In this document: one piece after another, positions 43,370-54,202 of the stretch
How positions within the stretch are numbered: the stretch's first letter is position 1
Layout: every line of letters begins with the position of its first letter
NCBI GenBank assembly: GCA_002104985.1
Contig: MCGO01000011.1
Coordinates: 62,001 to 126,000, forward strand
Source: Rhizoclosmatium globosum
Taxonomy: Eukaryota; Chytridiomycota; Chytridiomycetes; Chytridiales; Chytriomycetaceae
Direction: 5' to 3'
Length of the DNA: 64,000 bases
Position numbers and translations under genes: made by a program
Notes under the pieces: model-generated
What the model saw: the letters and a program-made list of their open reading frames with translations, nothing else
Told to the model about the DNA's origin: nothing
Databases searched by the model: none

Positions 43370-44025
43370 ATGCCAAACCAAACAGTCAAGGTTGTTTACC
43401 AACACGAGCACGCGAGCGCAACTGAACATGCCGAGTCTGCCTTCTGGGCGTACGCGAACAAGGGTAATAGATAAATTATGAGTGATTCCAGCTGACTGAG
43501 TCTCCCACCCACCCTTTGCTACTTATCCAATGCCATAGACATGGTTCGTACCTTGTATAAAGCTGCCATAATACTAACAAGCATTTCGCTTTAGCTCCAC
43601 AAATGGCGCGATGACAAGACAGTGCCACTAGTTGATGTGTTGGAATGTGAGTTTTGGTGCCTCCTTCACAACTCTATTTTTGGGAATTCCGCCCCTGAGC
43701 TGACACTCGGCCTTTTGACACAGCATTCGATGTATACCAGAGCGACTCGAAGGGAATCAGCGGAGTCCAGCACGTCGCGAGTAAGGCTGAGTTGAAGTGA
43801 GTCAACTAATTCTTTTGTTTGTGCCTCCTTCTCCCTTTATATTAAGTCATCGAGTCGTCCTCTTACTGATTTTAATTGAATAGGATCGCATTTGGCTTTG
43901 AAGACAATACTCAAGTGCTCCAGGAGATTCTCGGCAAGGGCAAGGAACACGCGATTAAGCTCAAGGACAAGGATACGAAAGCGAGAGCTGGTAATGTTAG
44001 TGGATACCACCAGTCTTCGCGTTGA
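43370..44025 (+). CDS. RTC3: RTC3-like protein with SBDS N-terminal fold
   Basis: Four exons from ATG 43370: Val-Lys-Val-Val-Tyr-Gln-His, Leu-His-Lys-Trp-Arg-Asp-Asp-Lys-Thr-Val-Pro-Leu-Val-Asp-Val-Leu, Phe-Asp-Val-Tyr-Gln-Ser, His-Val-Ala-Ser-Lys-Ala-Glu-Leu, Ala-Phe-Gly-Phe-Glu-Asp and Ile-Leu-Gly-Lys-Gly-Lys. This is the pattern of the FYSH domain in yeast Rtc3 (YHR087W), a stand-alone relative of the SBDS N-terminal domain linked to RNA metabolism and stress. The family is usually 100-120 residues, matching this size. No frame break seen. Confidence 0.8.
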
Positions 44026-44226
44026 AAGTGTTGGTCGCGTATGTTGACAGGATGTGTATACTTGCTGCTTTGAACGTGATTTGATTATGAGTGGAATATG
44101 CATGCTGTATCTCTGTAATAAAACAAAATGTCTCATTTAATTGATTTATTGCGTTTGTTATCTTTGGATAGAACGGGAGAAAACATCAAATTCCAAAATT
44201 AGAGTCTCACTCCGAATCAGGCAGGA

Positions 44227-47200
44227 ATGAGCACCTCTTCTGAAGCATCGGCTCTGACGTCTGCATCGACAAGTCCTGCCACGGCGCTTGGAGCAACTGG
44301 AAGTGGAAGTGGCAGTGGAAGCGGAAGCGGCAGTGGCAGTAACAGTACGGCCCAAGGACCGTTGCCGCCGCCACTCGAATCCAAACCAATTCCAAGCCCA
44401 ATCAGCATCCAAATTGGCGTCAATTCCAATTCCAATTCCAATTCCAAGCCAAAGACGCTTTCGTTCTTTGTTCCGCTTTCGTCGCCGAATCGTCGGTCGC
44501 CAACGCTTCCTTCTTTTGCGACTCTTTCGCCGGTCGTGTCTCCGGATTCAACGGCGAAAATGCTGGAACTGCGCCTGACTCGGGCCTTTGTTCGGCGGAG
44601 GGCCTTGCTCCAAATCAGGAAAACGGTGGCGGCCCGACGAATCACAACTGCGAGAATTAAGGTTCTGCTCTTTCAGCAGCTGCAACACACGGCTACCCTG
44701 CAGCAACGTGCTCATATCAAGTTCAAGCAAATGGCCGCTGACTTGAACAGACGCGTGCACTTGGCGGCTGTCATTGCTCGCTCTCAATACAGAAGGAATA
44801 GCCGCTCAATCATCCAGTCATCAGCCGCTCTCAAACGCGCACTTGAGCTGCGTCGCGCATTGTCACAGACGTTTGTGGAATTTTTGGGTGAGACAAGGGA
44901 GAAGGAGAGAGAGTTTCGACGGGCTGCAAGTTTGGGTGATTTAGCAGATTCAGACGATTTAATGGATTCAAACTACGGTGGCGATGATTACGACGAGTAT
45001 TCAGATTATTATGGTGGAGAGGAAATCATGTCTCCGTCACGCACTACCGATTCTAGTGTTGCATCTCCACCCCACCGCCGAATGGAAGCAATTGACCATC
45101 TCTCCGATTTAATACGTGCGCTCCAAGTTGAACGCGATGGTGAAGACAGCTCGAGTATGACAAGTTACAATGACTCCATCACAGCCGTTTCTGATTCAGA
45201 CCTCCTTGCACAATTCGAATCTTCATATAGTCCAACTCGACGCACAAGCCCCATCAATGCAACGGAAAGAATTAATCATATTATCGAGCTCCTGAAATCA
45301 TCCATGGACCACGACCGTTCTGGGATGCCCTCATCCCCGACGAAATCTAACGATTCAAGGTCCTCCCCATCCTACGCTTCAGAACTAGAAGACACTCTTC
45401 CTCCTCTCACTTCTCCAACAACTTCAACGCTTGTCTCAATTCGTCGTCTTTCAGCCTTACTTGCTGAAAACGAAGCTCTCCTTGGCATTCCGTCATCTGC
45501 ATCTTCCTCTTCAGCTTACCCATCGCCAACAAAACGGAGATCTTCTATTGCGACCAGACTCTTGAGAAAGCGTGACTTGACGGATGAACCCCTCAGTGAC
45601 TTGATTGAGCGAAACAAACACTTTCCAATCAAGATGCTAGATGGGCTTGATGAAACCGAATATTTAGAACTCGTTCCGCTCTTACCCACTGTAACACGAT
45701 TCACCTTGCGAGAACTAGACATGGATGAAGTAAACCTGAAATCTAATTTTTGTTAAATGTGTGCTAATCCACCTCTCAGATTCTATTAAACCCACAACTT
45801 CGGCATGACCTCTATTTCGACCCAAACCTTCAATTCAAGCCAAACACAACACCTCTCAAACAATCTCGTGCAGAAACGTACTGGACTGCCATTAAAGAAG
45901 AACTTGAAAACAAGGAAACATGGCGACTTCCCCTGATTCTGCATGAAGTGAAGGCGATTTTGAAGGAGCTTATTCCATACAGCGCCGATTTCAGTGCTGA
46001 GGTGGAGGCGAATATGGATATCGCGTATTTTGCACAGGAGTTGGAGCATGGAGTGTTTGATCCTGCTGTGGTAGTTAAATGGCTTTGTGGGGTGTTGAAA
46101 AAGAATTGCGCGCCGGCTCGAGATGGAGATGTGGACGCCGTAGTAGCGGCTGTTGAAAATGGAGACGTAGGTGAAGGGTTGAAGATGCTTTTTGGTGTCC
46201 TCGAAGTTATGAAGCTCGTAAGTTCCTCTCTACCGCAGGTTCCGTAACCTAATAGAATATTAAAATCCCTTCTAAAGGACTACGCAAACCACCAACTCAC
46301 CCGCATCCGCCCACACGTCCTCGAACGCGCCGTAGAATTCGAACGAACCTGGTTCCGCACACAACTCCTCCACGACCGCGTCTCCACAACCCGCATCGAA
46401 TCCTGGCTCAAGCAAACATACACCCGCCTCCTCCAAACCCCTCCAACCCCGTCCCTCACCCGCGTATACACATCCGCCCTCCTCCACACCCTCTCCACCC
46501 CAATCGACGACGACACCGCCTCCGAAACCCTCCCAGAATGCTTCGGGATGGACATTTCGCGACTCCAAACCTTCCGCAACGATATGCAAGATATAATCAT
46601 CCAATCGATTCTCCTTCTCTTGTACAAACAGCTCGCGGGACCTCGCGCGGCAGCTGCTGCAGGGCACATGAAGACTGTGAAAGAGAACTTGTGGATTCTT
46701 TTGAATGACAGTGACACGTCTCTTACACATGTTGTGTTGGAGATGGGACGCAGTGCAGGTGTGATGAGGGGACGAGAAGTTGGGGAGCAGGAGCGGGGTG
46801 TGTTTTTGGGGGTTGTTGAGAAAGCGTTGGAGACGGGGAGTCGGGTATTTGAGATGGTTTCCGGACGGGTTATGGAGGTTGTTGGGGATGTACTTGTTCG
46901 AGGGATTGAGGGTGGTTCGACTGCTGTAAATGCGAGTGGGAGTGGAAGTGGAGTTGTGGAGAGTGAAAGTGAAAGCAGTAGTAGTGGTTCAGATAGCTCT
47001 CCGGAACAAGCTGGACCCCCATTGACGCTTGCTCAAAGACATCAGCAGCAACAGCAACAAAAACAGTTGCAGCAACAACAGGAACAAGAAATTAACTCAC
47101 CTGCAACTGGAAAGAAAGGAGTTGTGCTTGATAGGGCGAAGTTGGTAAAATATGGATTTGTAGAGGTGCAAGAGGAAATGTTGGATTTGGCTGAACGAAT

Positions 47201-47333
47201 GCTTGAATTCTGCAAGTTTAACTATGCCGTCTATTTCGATTTGTTGAGTGGCTTCTATGAGGAAGCTCGAAAAGCCGATGTGACGAAGGAAGAGGGACCC
47301 GAGAAGTTGGGAGATAAAATAGGTGGAAGTTGA
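44227..47333 (+). CDS. TCP11/SOK1-family protein
   Basis: Three exons: 44227-45729, 45781-46217 and 46278-47333. The N-terminus is Ser/Gly and Asn/Ser repeat-rich (disordered). A basic helical region (44570-44900) resembles an IQ-like Arg/Leu/Gln helix. From exon 2: Leu-Leu-Asn-Pro-Gln-Leu-Arg-His-Asp-Leu-Tyr-Phe-Asp-Pro, then Phe-Gly-Met-Asp-Ile-Ser-Arg-Leu-Gln and Asp-Ile-Ile-Ile-Gln-Ser, the signature segments of the TCP11 domain found in yeast Sok1. Family members are linked to cAMP/PKA-related regulation, though the biochemical role is unclear. A Gln-rich stretch (47040-47090) and a conserved C-terminal helical part follow. No frame break. Converges with the reductase gene, stops 52 bp apart. 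Confidence 0.83.
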
Positions 47334-47384
47334 GTATAATTATGATGATAAAGTGTTAAAATGTTGGATAAATGAGGAACTAGT

Positions 47385-48323
47385 TCAGCGGTCACTAATA
47401 CCAAACATGAAAGTTTCGACGCCTGCTCCCAAACTCTCAACACAGGATTTCACAGCTTTCATGAACACCTCAGAACCGGAAATGACAACCTTTGCTGACA
47501 TCTTCTCGTCTTCCAGCCACTTCTCAACGAGTTGCGCTGCAGTACCCTTCTCCCAAACGATCTCAAACTCAAAACGACTGTCAATTGCAAATTGTCCAAC
47601 TGCATCCGAAACCAGAAATTGAGTCGACTCGCGGGCAACTCTTTCCAAACCCCGAATCTCGTCTTCAATAAAAACGTCCTTCTCATCACGAACCTTGAAC
47701 ACAAGCTTTACACGTGTTTGGTCATTCGGGTTTGTAAGAACTGCCCTTGCAATATTGATCAGCGGCGTGATACCTGTACCAGATCCAACAAGAATAAGAG
47801 CAGAGACTTTGTTGGCAGTGTATCCGAAGCCATCATGACATAATGAGATTGAGAACTTGACGGATGGGGCATGTTCAACGTTTTGAAGGATGGTCGACAT
47901 GACGCCGTTGGGAACAAGGCGGACTATGAGGTCGATTCGACCGGCTTGCATATCTGAATAAGTTGTAGCTGGAGTATAGTTCCGAATGATGGCGTTCTCC
48001 TTCGTTTCTGCACGCAAAGCTATGTGTTGTCCAGGAGTCGTGTTCAAGGAAACGTCACTCGTGCATCGAAATATGATACGCATAACAGTATCATTCAACA
48101 TTTCGACGCGATAAACAGAGACAGGAACGAACGAGTTACGGTTCATGAAACTTGAGGATGCAAGCCTGAACCCAGCCGAAATTTCCTCTTTCCCAGTCGC
48201 AACAGAAACAACTGGATCCCTCGTTCGATCATACCAATACAAAAAGACTTCCATAATCACAACTTCAAGGACGGTCGTGAACCACATAGCCCCCTTCATC
48301 GCCTCCACAACGCGACTCGGCAT
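47385..48323 (-). CDS. Cytochrome b5 reductase-type flavoprotein
   Basis: Single-exon frame of 312 residues. N-terminal membrane-like segment (Thr-Val-Leu-Glu-Val-Val-Ile-Met-Glu-Val), then FAD motif Arg-Asn-Tyr-Thr-Pro, the Gly-Val-Met-Ser segment, and the NAD-binding Gly-Ser-Gly-Thr-Gly-Ile-Thr-Pro-Leu. The ferredoxin reductase-like fold passes electrons from NAD(P)H to cytochrome b5 or similar acceptors; the three MAPR (b5-like) proteins of this window are possible partners, but this is speculation. The C-terminal Cys-Gly motif of Cbr1 is replaced by Ser-Gly-Ser. ATG at 48323 was taken; another ATG about 70 bp upstream opens a different frame. Confidence 0.8.
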   Translation of the reverse strand: MPSRVVEAMKGAMWFTTVLEVVIMEVFLYWYDRTRDPVVSVATGKEEISAGFRLASSSFMNRNSFVPVSVYRVEMLNDTVMRIIFRCTSDVSLNTTPGQHIALRAETKENAIIRNYTPATTYSDMQAGRIDLIVRLVPNGVMSTILQNVEHAPSVKFSISLCHDGFGYTANKVSALILVGSGTGITPLINIARAVLTNPNDQTRVKLVFKVRDEKDVFIEDEIRGLERVARESTQFLVSDAVGQFAIDSRFEFEIVWEKGTAAQLVEKWLEDEKMSAKVVISGSEVFMKAVKSCVESLGAGVETFMFGISDR

Positions 48324-48505
48324 GCCAATAGAAGAAGTTGGATAGCTTGCGTATGAGGCTAGCGGTAATGGTAATTGCCATCACGGTACTGTTTTGGATG
48401 ATGATTCTTGAACCAAAAGACACTGGTCTTTTTCAATTATAAAAATGTTAAATGTTGAAAAAAAACTGATAATTCTAAAATACGCCAGAATGAAAGAACT
48501 GCTAT

Positions 48506-50640
48506 TCAGCCATCATACATCTCAGCCAAAGCCTTCTTGACCTTCTTTTTATCACTATGGAATGATTGTTGTGTCAAGAGAGCATCATTTGGTGTCAACG
48601 ATGACCGTGGCTGAGAAGAAATACTTTCCCGAGGGTTAGTAATCGACACAACCTGATTCAATTCCATTGGCGGAGATTGTGGGCTATCAGCCCCACCCGT
48701 ACTCTTGAAGAAACTCCCAATAATTGCAGTAGCAGTACTAGGCCCTCTACTCCGCCTCGGTCCATCCCCGCCATACAAATTCGATATCTGCGAAGCAACA
48801 GCCTGACCCTCCTGATACTTCAATTTCTCCTCCACAGTCATTTCGTCAAACCTTTTCCTTGTGCTGCTGCTGCTACGCCGTTCACTTGACCGTTTCGGGT
48901 TATTAATCGACCTCCGCGTTGAATTCGACATTCGGAGTTTGAGTTGCTCGGCAATGAAGAGTTTGTCGGGGGAGTTTGCGAGGTTGTTTCGGATGAGGAA
49001 GTAGTATACGGGGACGAGGTATGCGATTCCGATGAGGATGCCGAGGAGGCCCCATTGCCAGTTTCGGTTGTAGAAGAGCATTCCTTTTTTGGATACAGGT
49101 TTTTAAGTATAGAGGATACGATTTATTGAAGGACTCACCCAACAAAAAGAAGAGAGCAATGGCCAAGTTGACGCCTGCTGAAACTAAACCCAATCCATAT
49201 GGAATCTTGAAGGGACGCGGCAGATTTGGCATCAGGTAATGAAGGCGGATATACACCACGGGTTGCATAATATACGCAAGCAACGCGAAAATCGTCCCAA
49301 GAGCCAAGAACATCTGATTTTTTTAGATTCATTCAATTTCTGTTCAAATTAAATCAACGTGAATGTACAAACGTTTGACGTGTTCTCATTTGGAAAGAAC
49401 TGCAACACAAAACTCAACGCAATCCAAAGAACGGCCGTCATAATCATGGATACCCATGGGGCGCCGTATCGATTCGTTACGGAAATCACAGAGGGGAGGT
49501 ATCCTGATCGAGACATTCCATAAAAGTAGCGAGAACATGCGTAGAAAATAGACAATTGACTTGCAAATATTCCAGGGATACTGACGAGACTTATAACTTG
49601 CTGATTTACGTTTGGGTATGATTGTTGGAGGATAGCGGCTACATATTGAATGACGGTATTGAATAGGTAAATTTATGAAAACAACAAAGCTTACAGTAAG
49701 GGAGCAACGCCGATGACAAATTAACAGCTCCAGGTGGCATTCCTGCGCAAACAAGTAGGACGATCCAGCTCACACCAAGCAACGTGAAATTCGCGGCTGC
49801 CATTCCCCACATCATTGTCTGTCCCTCCATCTCATCTGTTTCTTCGACAGCCACGGGAAGACATTCAAAGCAAATGAGGAGATAAAGCGCAAGAGGGAAG
49901 CTCTGAACCACCCCTGAAATACCCGTTGGCAGAAACGTGGTTGTTACTGAAGAGCCATCCCCCAAAACCGTCTGCAGCGCCACCAAGAAATCAAACTGAT
50001 GCACAAGCGCAAACAGAGGCGCAATTACAAGCACGACTGAAACAGCACTGAGCAGTGTGATGACATTAAAAAAGATTTTGGGCTGTACATTCAACACCCA
50101 ACACAGTAATACCGAAATAGCCCAAAACGCAATCGTGTACCGAGAATCGGCAATCCCAAACATGTTTCCAAGGGTAACTCCCAAAAACTGCGTCACCTCA
50201 GCTCCAATGAAAACCATATCAAACGTATACGCGATCCCAATGGCACATCCAGCGGCTCCACCAAACGCAGCTTTAGCAAACGAAACGCATCCAGATGAAA
50301 ACGGCATGGCAGTCGTTAGTTCCACGAGGTTTAGTGAAACAGTGATCATGAGGAGAGAGGCACAGAAATGGGCAATGATCATGGAACCGAGGCCGTAAGA
50401 GTAACCCGCGTTGAAACCTGAAAATTCGCCAGATATTCTGCATAGATTATTTTTTTCAGAGGTCACCATTTATACACATCCCAAGATTTTCAAACATACA
50501 CTGCTCCTGTCACGAAGCCCCATCTACGCGTTCAAATTCACAATAAGCCGGCACCTTAACTATATCAAAAGGAGGAGGATCTCACATGTGTATCCAGTTT
50601 GCATATGGTTTCATGAGCTTTCGTTGATCTATCGCAAAAC
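48506..50640 (-). CDS. APC-family amino acid/polyamine permease
   Basis: Multi-exon membrane transporter. Main exon (49690-50450) has Ile-Ser-Gly-Glu-Phe-Ser-Gly-Phe-Asn-Ala-Gly, then hydrophobic segments, Phe-Ser-Ser-Gly-Cys-Val-Ser-Phe-Ala-Lys-Ala-Ala-Phe-Gly-Gly and Glu-Cys-Leu-Pro-Val-Ala-Val-Glu-Glu. Later exons contribute Ala-Cys-Ser-Arg-Tyr-Phe-Tyr-Gly-Met-Ser-Arg and Tyr-Ile-Arg-Leu-His-Tyr. About 12 membrane segments in total, as usual for APC transporters; the layout is nearest to ethanolamine permease-like members. A Ser/Arg/Lys-rich cytoplasmic tail of about 150 residues ends at 48506. The N-terminal exon(s) near 50460-50640 (Arg-Lys-Leu-Met-Lys-Pro-Tyr-Ala-Asn-Trp) could not be joined in one frame, so the start is uncertain. 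Substrate unknown. Confidence 0.75.
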
Positions 50641-50964
50641 AAAGAAACAGTCAAAAAAAGAGGAATAAGGGTTGCCCAGCTTGCAACTCAACTCATGGAC
50701 GCCTTGTGCCTTAGATTAACAAGGTTTTTGAGCGGATCCGTAGTGGAAAAGATGAAGTTTGACTTGATGGCCGTGTCCATTTGTTGTTATTTGAGGAGTT
50801 TTTCATGATTGTAAATCTCTTACAGCATCGTGACAATCTCTGGAGAATAATGTAGGCAGAGAAAGAGGCCGTTAATTGTTACCAGAATTGGGAGCGGCCA
50901 TGTGACGTGACTGTTGAGACACAAAATCAAGTTAAAAAATCCATAGGTCACAAGGTGTTAAGTG
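50641..50964. promoter_or_regulatory. Divergent gap between permease and Ser-rich gene
   Basis: About 320 bp without a supported gene, apart from possible 5' exon sequence of the permease. The two genes are head-to-head, so promoters probably lie here. No specific elements recognised. Confidence 0.4.
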
Positions 50965-52086
50965 ATGCAGTCCTCACCACGGCCGCCACGATCGTCGAGC
51001 CGGGCCTCGACAGCGACATCAGCAACATCGACATCGACATCGACATCGACATTTTCTGAAGAGCGGGGCAAGTCGCCGCTTCCAGGCACCGGTAATCGAA
51101 GTGGGATGCGGCCACTCGCCGAGCTGCAGCGATCACGATCAACGACGAGTCACCGCGGAATTGGACTTGGACTTGGATCGCCGCTGAGTTCGAATGTGCC
51201 TCAGGTTCGACAGCCGCTTTCGGTGCGAGCGCGACTGGCTTCGGAGGCATCTTTGTCTTCTTCGTCTCCTACTGCTACTACCACAACAACCACTCACAGT
51301 ACAACCACTGCAAACTACATCAGATCAAACTCTCGATCACCCGCCCGCCTCAATCAACGACCCTTCAGTCCCGCATCACCCGCCTCGCCCACTTCGCAAC
51401 CACAATCACAATCACACTCGCAATCACAGCAATCTGCCTCAATCCTCAACTCAATTCTGCGCCAGAAATCAAAAGAGCGCCCGCCAATCGACGTGTCCTC
51501 TGCCAAACCATACTACAACTCACGAAGCAAGTCCGTTGGCGGCGTCATCCACCGCAGACCATACACTCCAACTCAACAAAGCCAACGCTCAGACAACGAC
51601 ACTTCTTCCCCTTCCCACAGTACAAACAGTCACTCAAACAGTCACTCAAACAGTCACTCAAACAACAACAACAACAACAACAGTAACATCCGCCCTCCAA
51701 TCCCGGTCTCTCGTCAACCAAGTCAACGCTCAAACAGACGATTCTCAGGATCTTCAGATGCAGATCCATCAAGTAAACGCAACTCAGCCCAAAGTGCTGA
51801 CACAATCTTGGATTCCCCGCACTCGCCACATGACCCTGCTCCACACCACCACAACCTCCCACCACGAAGTCCCTCGCAACAGCGTGGAAGAAGAAGACCC
51901 TCGGAGGCCGGCCTCGTTGCCTTGGATCAGTATGGGAAACACGTGGCGGGTGGAAATAATAGTAGGAGTAGAGAACGGTTGGCTAAGATGCCCGTCATTG
52001 AGTTTAGTGATAACGTGAATGAAATGTTTGGGAGTAAGGTTGTCGATGGAGGTGCGGCGTATGGGAGGAGAGGTGGTGGGGAATAA
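50965..52086 (+). CDS. Ser/Arg-rich low-complexity protein
   Basis: Intronless frame of 373 residues from ATG 50965 (preceded in frame by GTG). Composition is dominated by Ser, Arg, Pro, Gln and Asn. Repeats include Thr-Ser-Thr-Ser near the start, Ser-Gln-Ser-Gln, and a triple Asn-Ser-His-Ser motif next to poly-Asn (51620-51690). Several Arg-x-x-Ser and Ser-Pro sites could be kinase targets. The C-terminal Pro-Val-Ile-Glu-Phe-Ser-Asp-Asn-Val-Asn-Glu-Met-Phe segment is the only ordered-looking part. No family recognised; no signal peptide or membrane segment. Confidence 0.65.
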   Translation: MQSSPRPPRSSSRASTATSATSTSTSTSTFSEERGKSPLPGTGNRSGMRPLAELQRSRSTTSHRGIGLGLGSPLSSNVPQVRQPLSVRARLASEASLSSSSPTATTTTTTHSTTTANYIRSNSRSPARLNQRPFSPASPASPTSQPQSQSHSQSQQSASILNSILRQKSKERPPIDVSSAKPYYNSRSKSVGGVIHRRPYTPTQQSQRSDNDTSSPSHSTNSHSNSHSNSHSNNNNNNNSNIRPPIPVSRQPSQRSNRRFSGSSDADPSSKRNSAQSADTILDSPHSPHDPAPHHHNLPPRSPSQQRGRRRPSEAGLVALDQYGKHVAGGNNSRSRERLAKMPVIEFSDNVNEMFGSKVVDGGAAYGRRGGGE

Positions 52087-52312
52087 GTGTACTGACTCCA
52101 GCCACAAGATGGGTTTCACCAAAGAAGAAGGGCATTTAGACTTTTGAATTAGTCTACGCGAGTGATAGCATTGTATTATTAGAGATGGAAAAAATATAAT
52201 TGTTTGTTTTTAATCCCTTTCAAACTTGAAACTGTAAAACCTCAAGAATTCAGAAAGTAATTGTAATATAGATGTATCGTTTGATATAAAAATGATATGT
52301 TCCCCTCTCTCA

Positions 52313-52349
52313 TGTGTTCATCGTGTTCATCGTGTTCATCATGTTCATC
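52313..52349. repeat. 9-bp minisatellite
   Basis: About four copies of GTTCATCGT (last one varied) directly after the LRR copy 4 stop codon on its 3' side. It lies in the presumed 3' UTR. Confidence 0.85.
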
Positions 52350-53690
52350 ACAAAACGAACCACAACAACGGCAGCACCATCTGGATCGACTTGCAAATAG
52401 CACTCGATGTAGTCGGGACTTGTGAAACAACTCGAACAGTCTTAGCCGGAGCCACAGCCGCAACAGTGGATGTTGTAGTCATGGACTGAATCTTGGCCAC
52501 TCCCATCACAACCGTGATTTTTCCTCCGTCTCTCTTTGCCCCTTGCGCTTGCACAGAATAAGAAATCTTTGCGAGAGGTGTACGCGAGTCGTCCGCCTTG
52601 AACACCGAAATGACAAAAGTGTCGGAGGCGTCGCTCAACTGGAATCCATACAAAACAGTGTTCATTGAGTTAGGCAGCGTAAGAACCATCGTTGCTGTAG
52701 TTCCTTGCGCGGTAGATGCAGTATGGGCCCCAGAACTCGACGCTTCGTTGTAGGTCTGGACTTGACCGGAAGAGCTTGGAAACTTAACAAACAAGAACTC
52801 GTTAGCTTTGACTATCACAAGAGATAAGTGTCATTTACCTTGAATGCGTTGGAGTCGACAGAAAGAACAATCTTGTTCATTCCCCCAGTAGCTTTCGGGA
52901 ACAAAGGTGCAGCAACAGTCATGAGAGGGGCTCCAGGAACAATATCCTTTTCAACAGAAACCAACGATTTCTGTAATTCCGTTGCATCCACTGGCCCAAA
53001 CGATGCAGAGATACTCAAAACGGACGCAACAATTGTTTGGGCTTTGGCGCTAGTCACTTGCGATAAACCAGTGTTTGGCGAAAGAGCTGAAGTCTGCTGT
53101 GGACCAACTGTGGCAGGTGTCACAGGTTGAACAGGATTAGACGCGTCGCCGGAGTTTGAGTTAACTGCAACCGTGTTCGTATTTCCATCATTAGAATTGT
53201 TTCCAGCCGAGTTTCCAGCCGAGTTTCCAGCCGTGTTACCAAATGTGTTTCCAGCCGAATTTCCAGCTGCATTGCCAGCCGTGTTTCCAGAAGAGGTATC
53301 AGAACCAGTTTTTCCACTGCCCTCACTTCCACTGCCACCTCCATTATTCACAGTATTATCAAGCGCAGCGCCCCCTTGATTCCCAGAATTTTCCGAACTG
53401 GAAGTGGATGGTTTTACAGGAATTTGTGCAACAGAGCCAGTTGTAGGGCTAACCAGAGACGGGACTTTGAGGTCACCGGCATTCACTCCACTTCCACTGT
53501 TCCCAGACGTGTTTTGTCCAGCGGATCCAGTAACTCCAGTGGTTCCATCAGTGTTGGCTCCTCCACCACCCATATTTCCATTGCTGCCGACATTATTCCC
53601 AGTATTATCGACAAGGGTGCCTTCTTGGTTCCCAGAGCTTTGTGATCCTGGGGTAGATCCACCAGTTCCGGAGCTATTAACGTCTGGAAC
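52348..53690 (-). pseudogene. Secreted LRR protein gene, copy 4 (3' half only)
   Basis: Only the linker and C-terminal domain are present. The last exon (52348-52800) is intact and encodes the C-terminal domain with [10 protein letters not shown] and a hydrophobic end (Val-Leu-Pro-Leu-Leu-Trp-Phe-Val-Leu). The preceding exon (52838-53690) encodes a Gly/Asn/Ser linker with an array of Gly-Asn-Ser-Ala/Gly-Asn-Thr-Ala units, longer than in copy 3, then the [10 protein letters not shown] segment. Signal peptide, cap, LRRs and middle domain are missing: near 53690-53738 the sequence passes into a fragment of the dioxygenase-like gene. Without a leader it is probably not expressed as a surface protein. 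Confidence 0.82.
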
Positions 53691-53737
53691 GGGATGATTA
53701 GCTACGCCTCCTTGATTTTTGGAAACTTTTCAACAAG

Positions 53738-54185
53738 GTTATTGCGGGAGATGTTTATGCAGCGAAAAGAAAAGGAGTGTTTGGAACGACAATATCAAGC
53801 ACCAGATGCCAATGAACCTGATTCTTTGCCTTCTGACGACTTGCCAATTGCGTTAATACCATCAACTACTGCAATCAAAGCAAGCTCTGGTACTGTGATT
53901 GTGGTTTAGACGTTGTCGAAGAAGTGGAAAACCAAGTCTTGGCTGATTCTCATGAGAATCTGGAATCCGAGGCTGAAGTCGTCGTTGTGGAAACTATTCC
54001 AACGGAAGTCCTTTCTGAAGGGGAATCTGTGGTCATTCATGTCCAAGAAGATGACTCCGTTGCATACCTCAATTGATCTGGTTATTAAAGAAGAACGCGA
54101 GGTGTGTAAAACTTTTATTTTGCAAATTCTTATGAACAACAATAGATATATAGATTTATCGCCGCATCATCTAAGAAAATGATAA
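53738..54185 (+). pseudogene. Intradiol-dioxygenase-like gene, 3' fragment
   Basis: Repeats the end of the intact gene (compare about 59500-59990), from inside the membrane helix through the acidic cytoplasmic tail to the 3' UTR. Shared features include Ala-Lys-Arg-Lys, Asp-Leu-Pro, Pro-Ser-Thr-Thr-Ala-Ile and Val-Ile-His-Val-Gln-Glu-Asp-Asp-Ser. A stop and frame changes are present, and the catalytic domain is absent. Confidence 0.85.
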
Positions 54186-54202
54186 ATAATTCCTCTTGAA
54201 GT

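Noticed and set aside
44217..44645. Long antisense open stretch over the TCP11-like gene start
   Set aside because: Shadow of Ser/Gly-rich coding repeats on the other strand; the plus-strand frame continues into a conserved domain.
51545..51865. Cys-rich antisense open stretch
   Set aside because: Product of poly-Asn/Thr/Gln codons read backwards under the Ser-rich gene; no conserved spacing.
52242..52463. Open stretch encoding repeated His-Asp-Glu
   Set aside because: It is the 9-bp minisatellite plus the antisense of the LRR copy 4 end in another frame; no independent gene signal.
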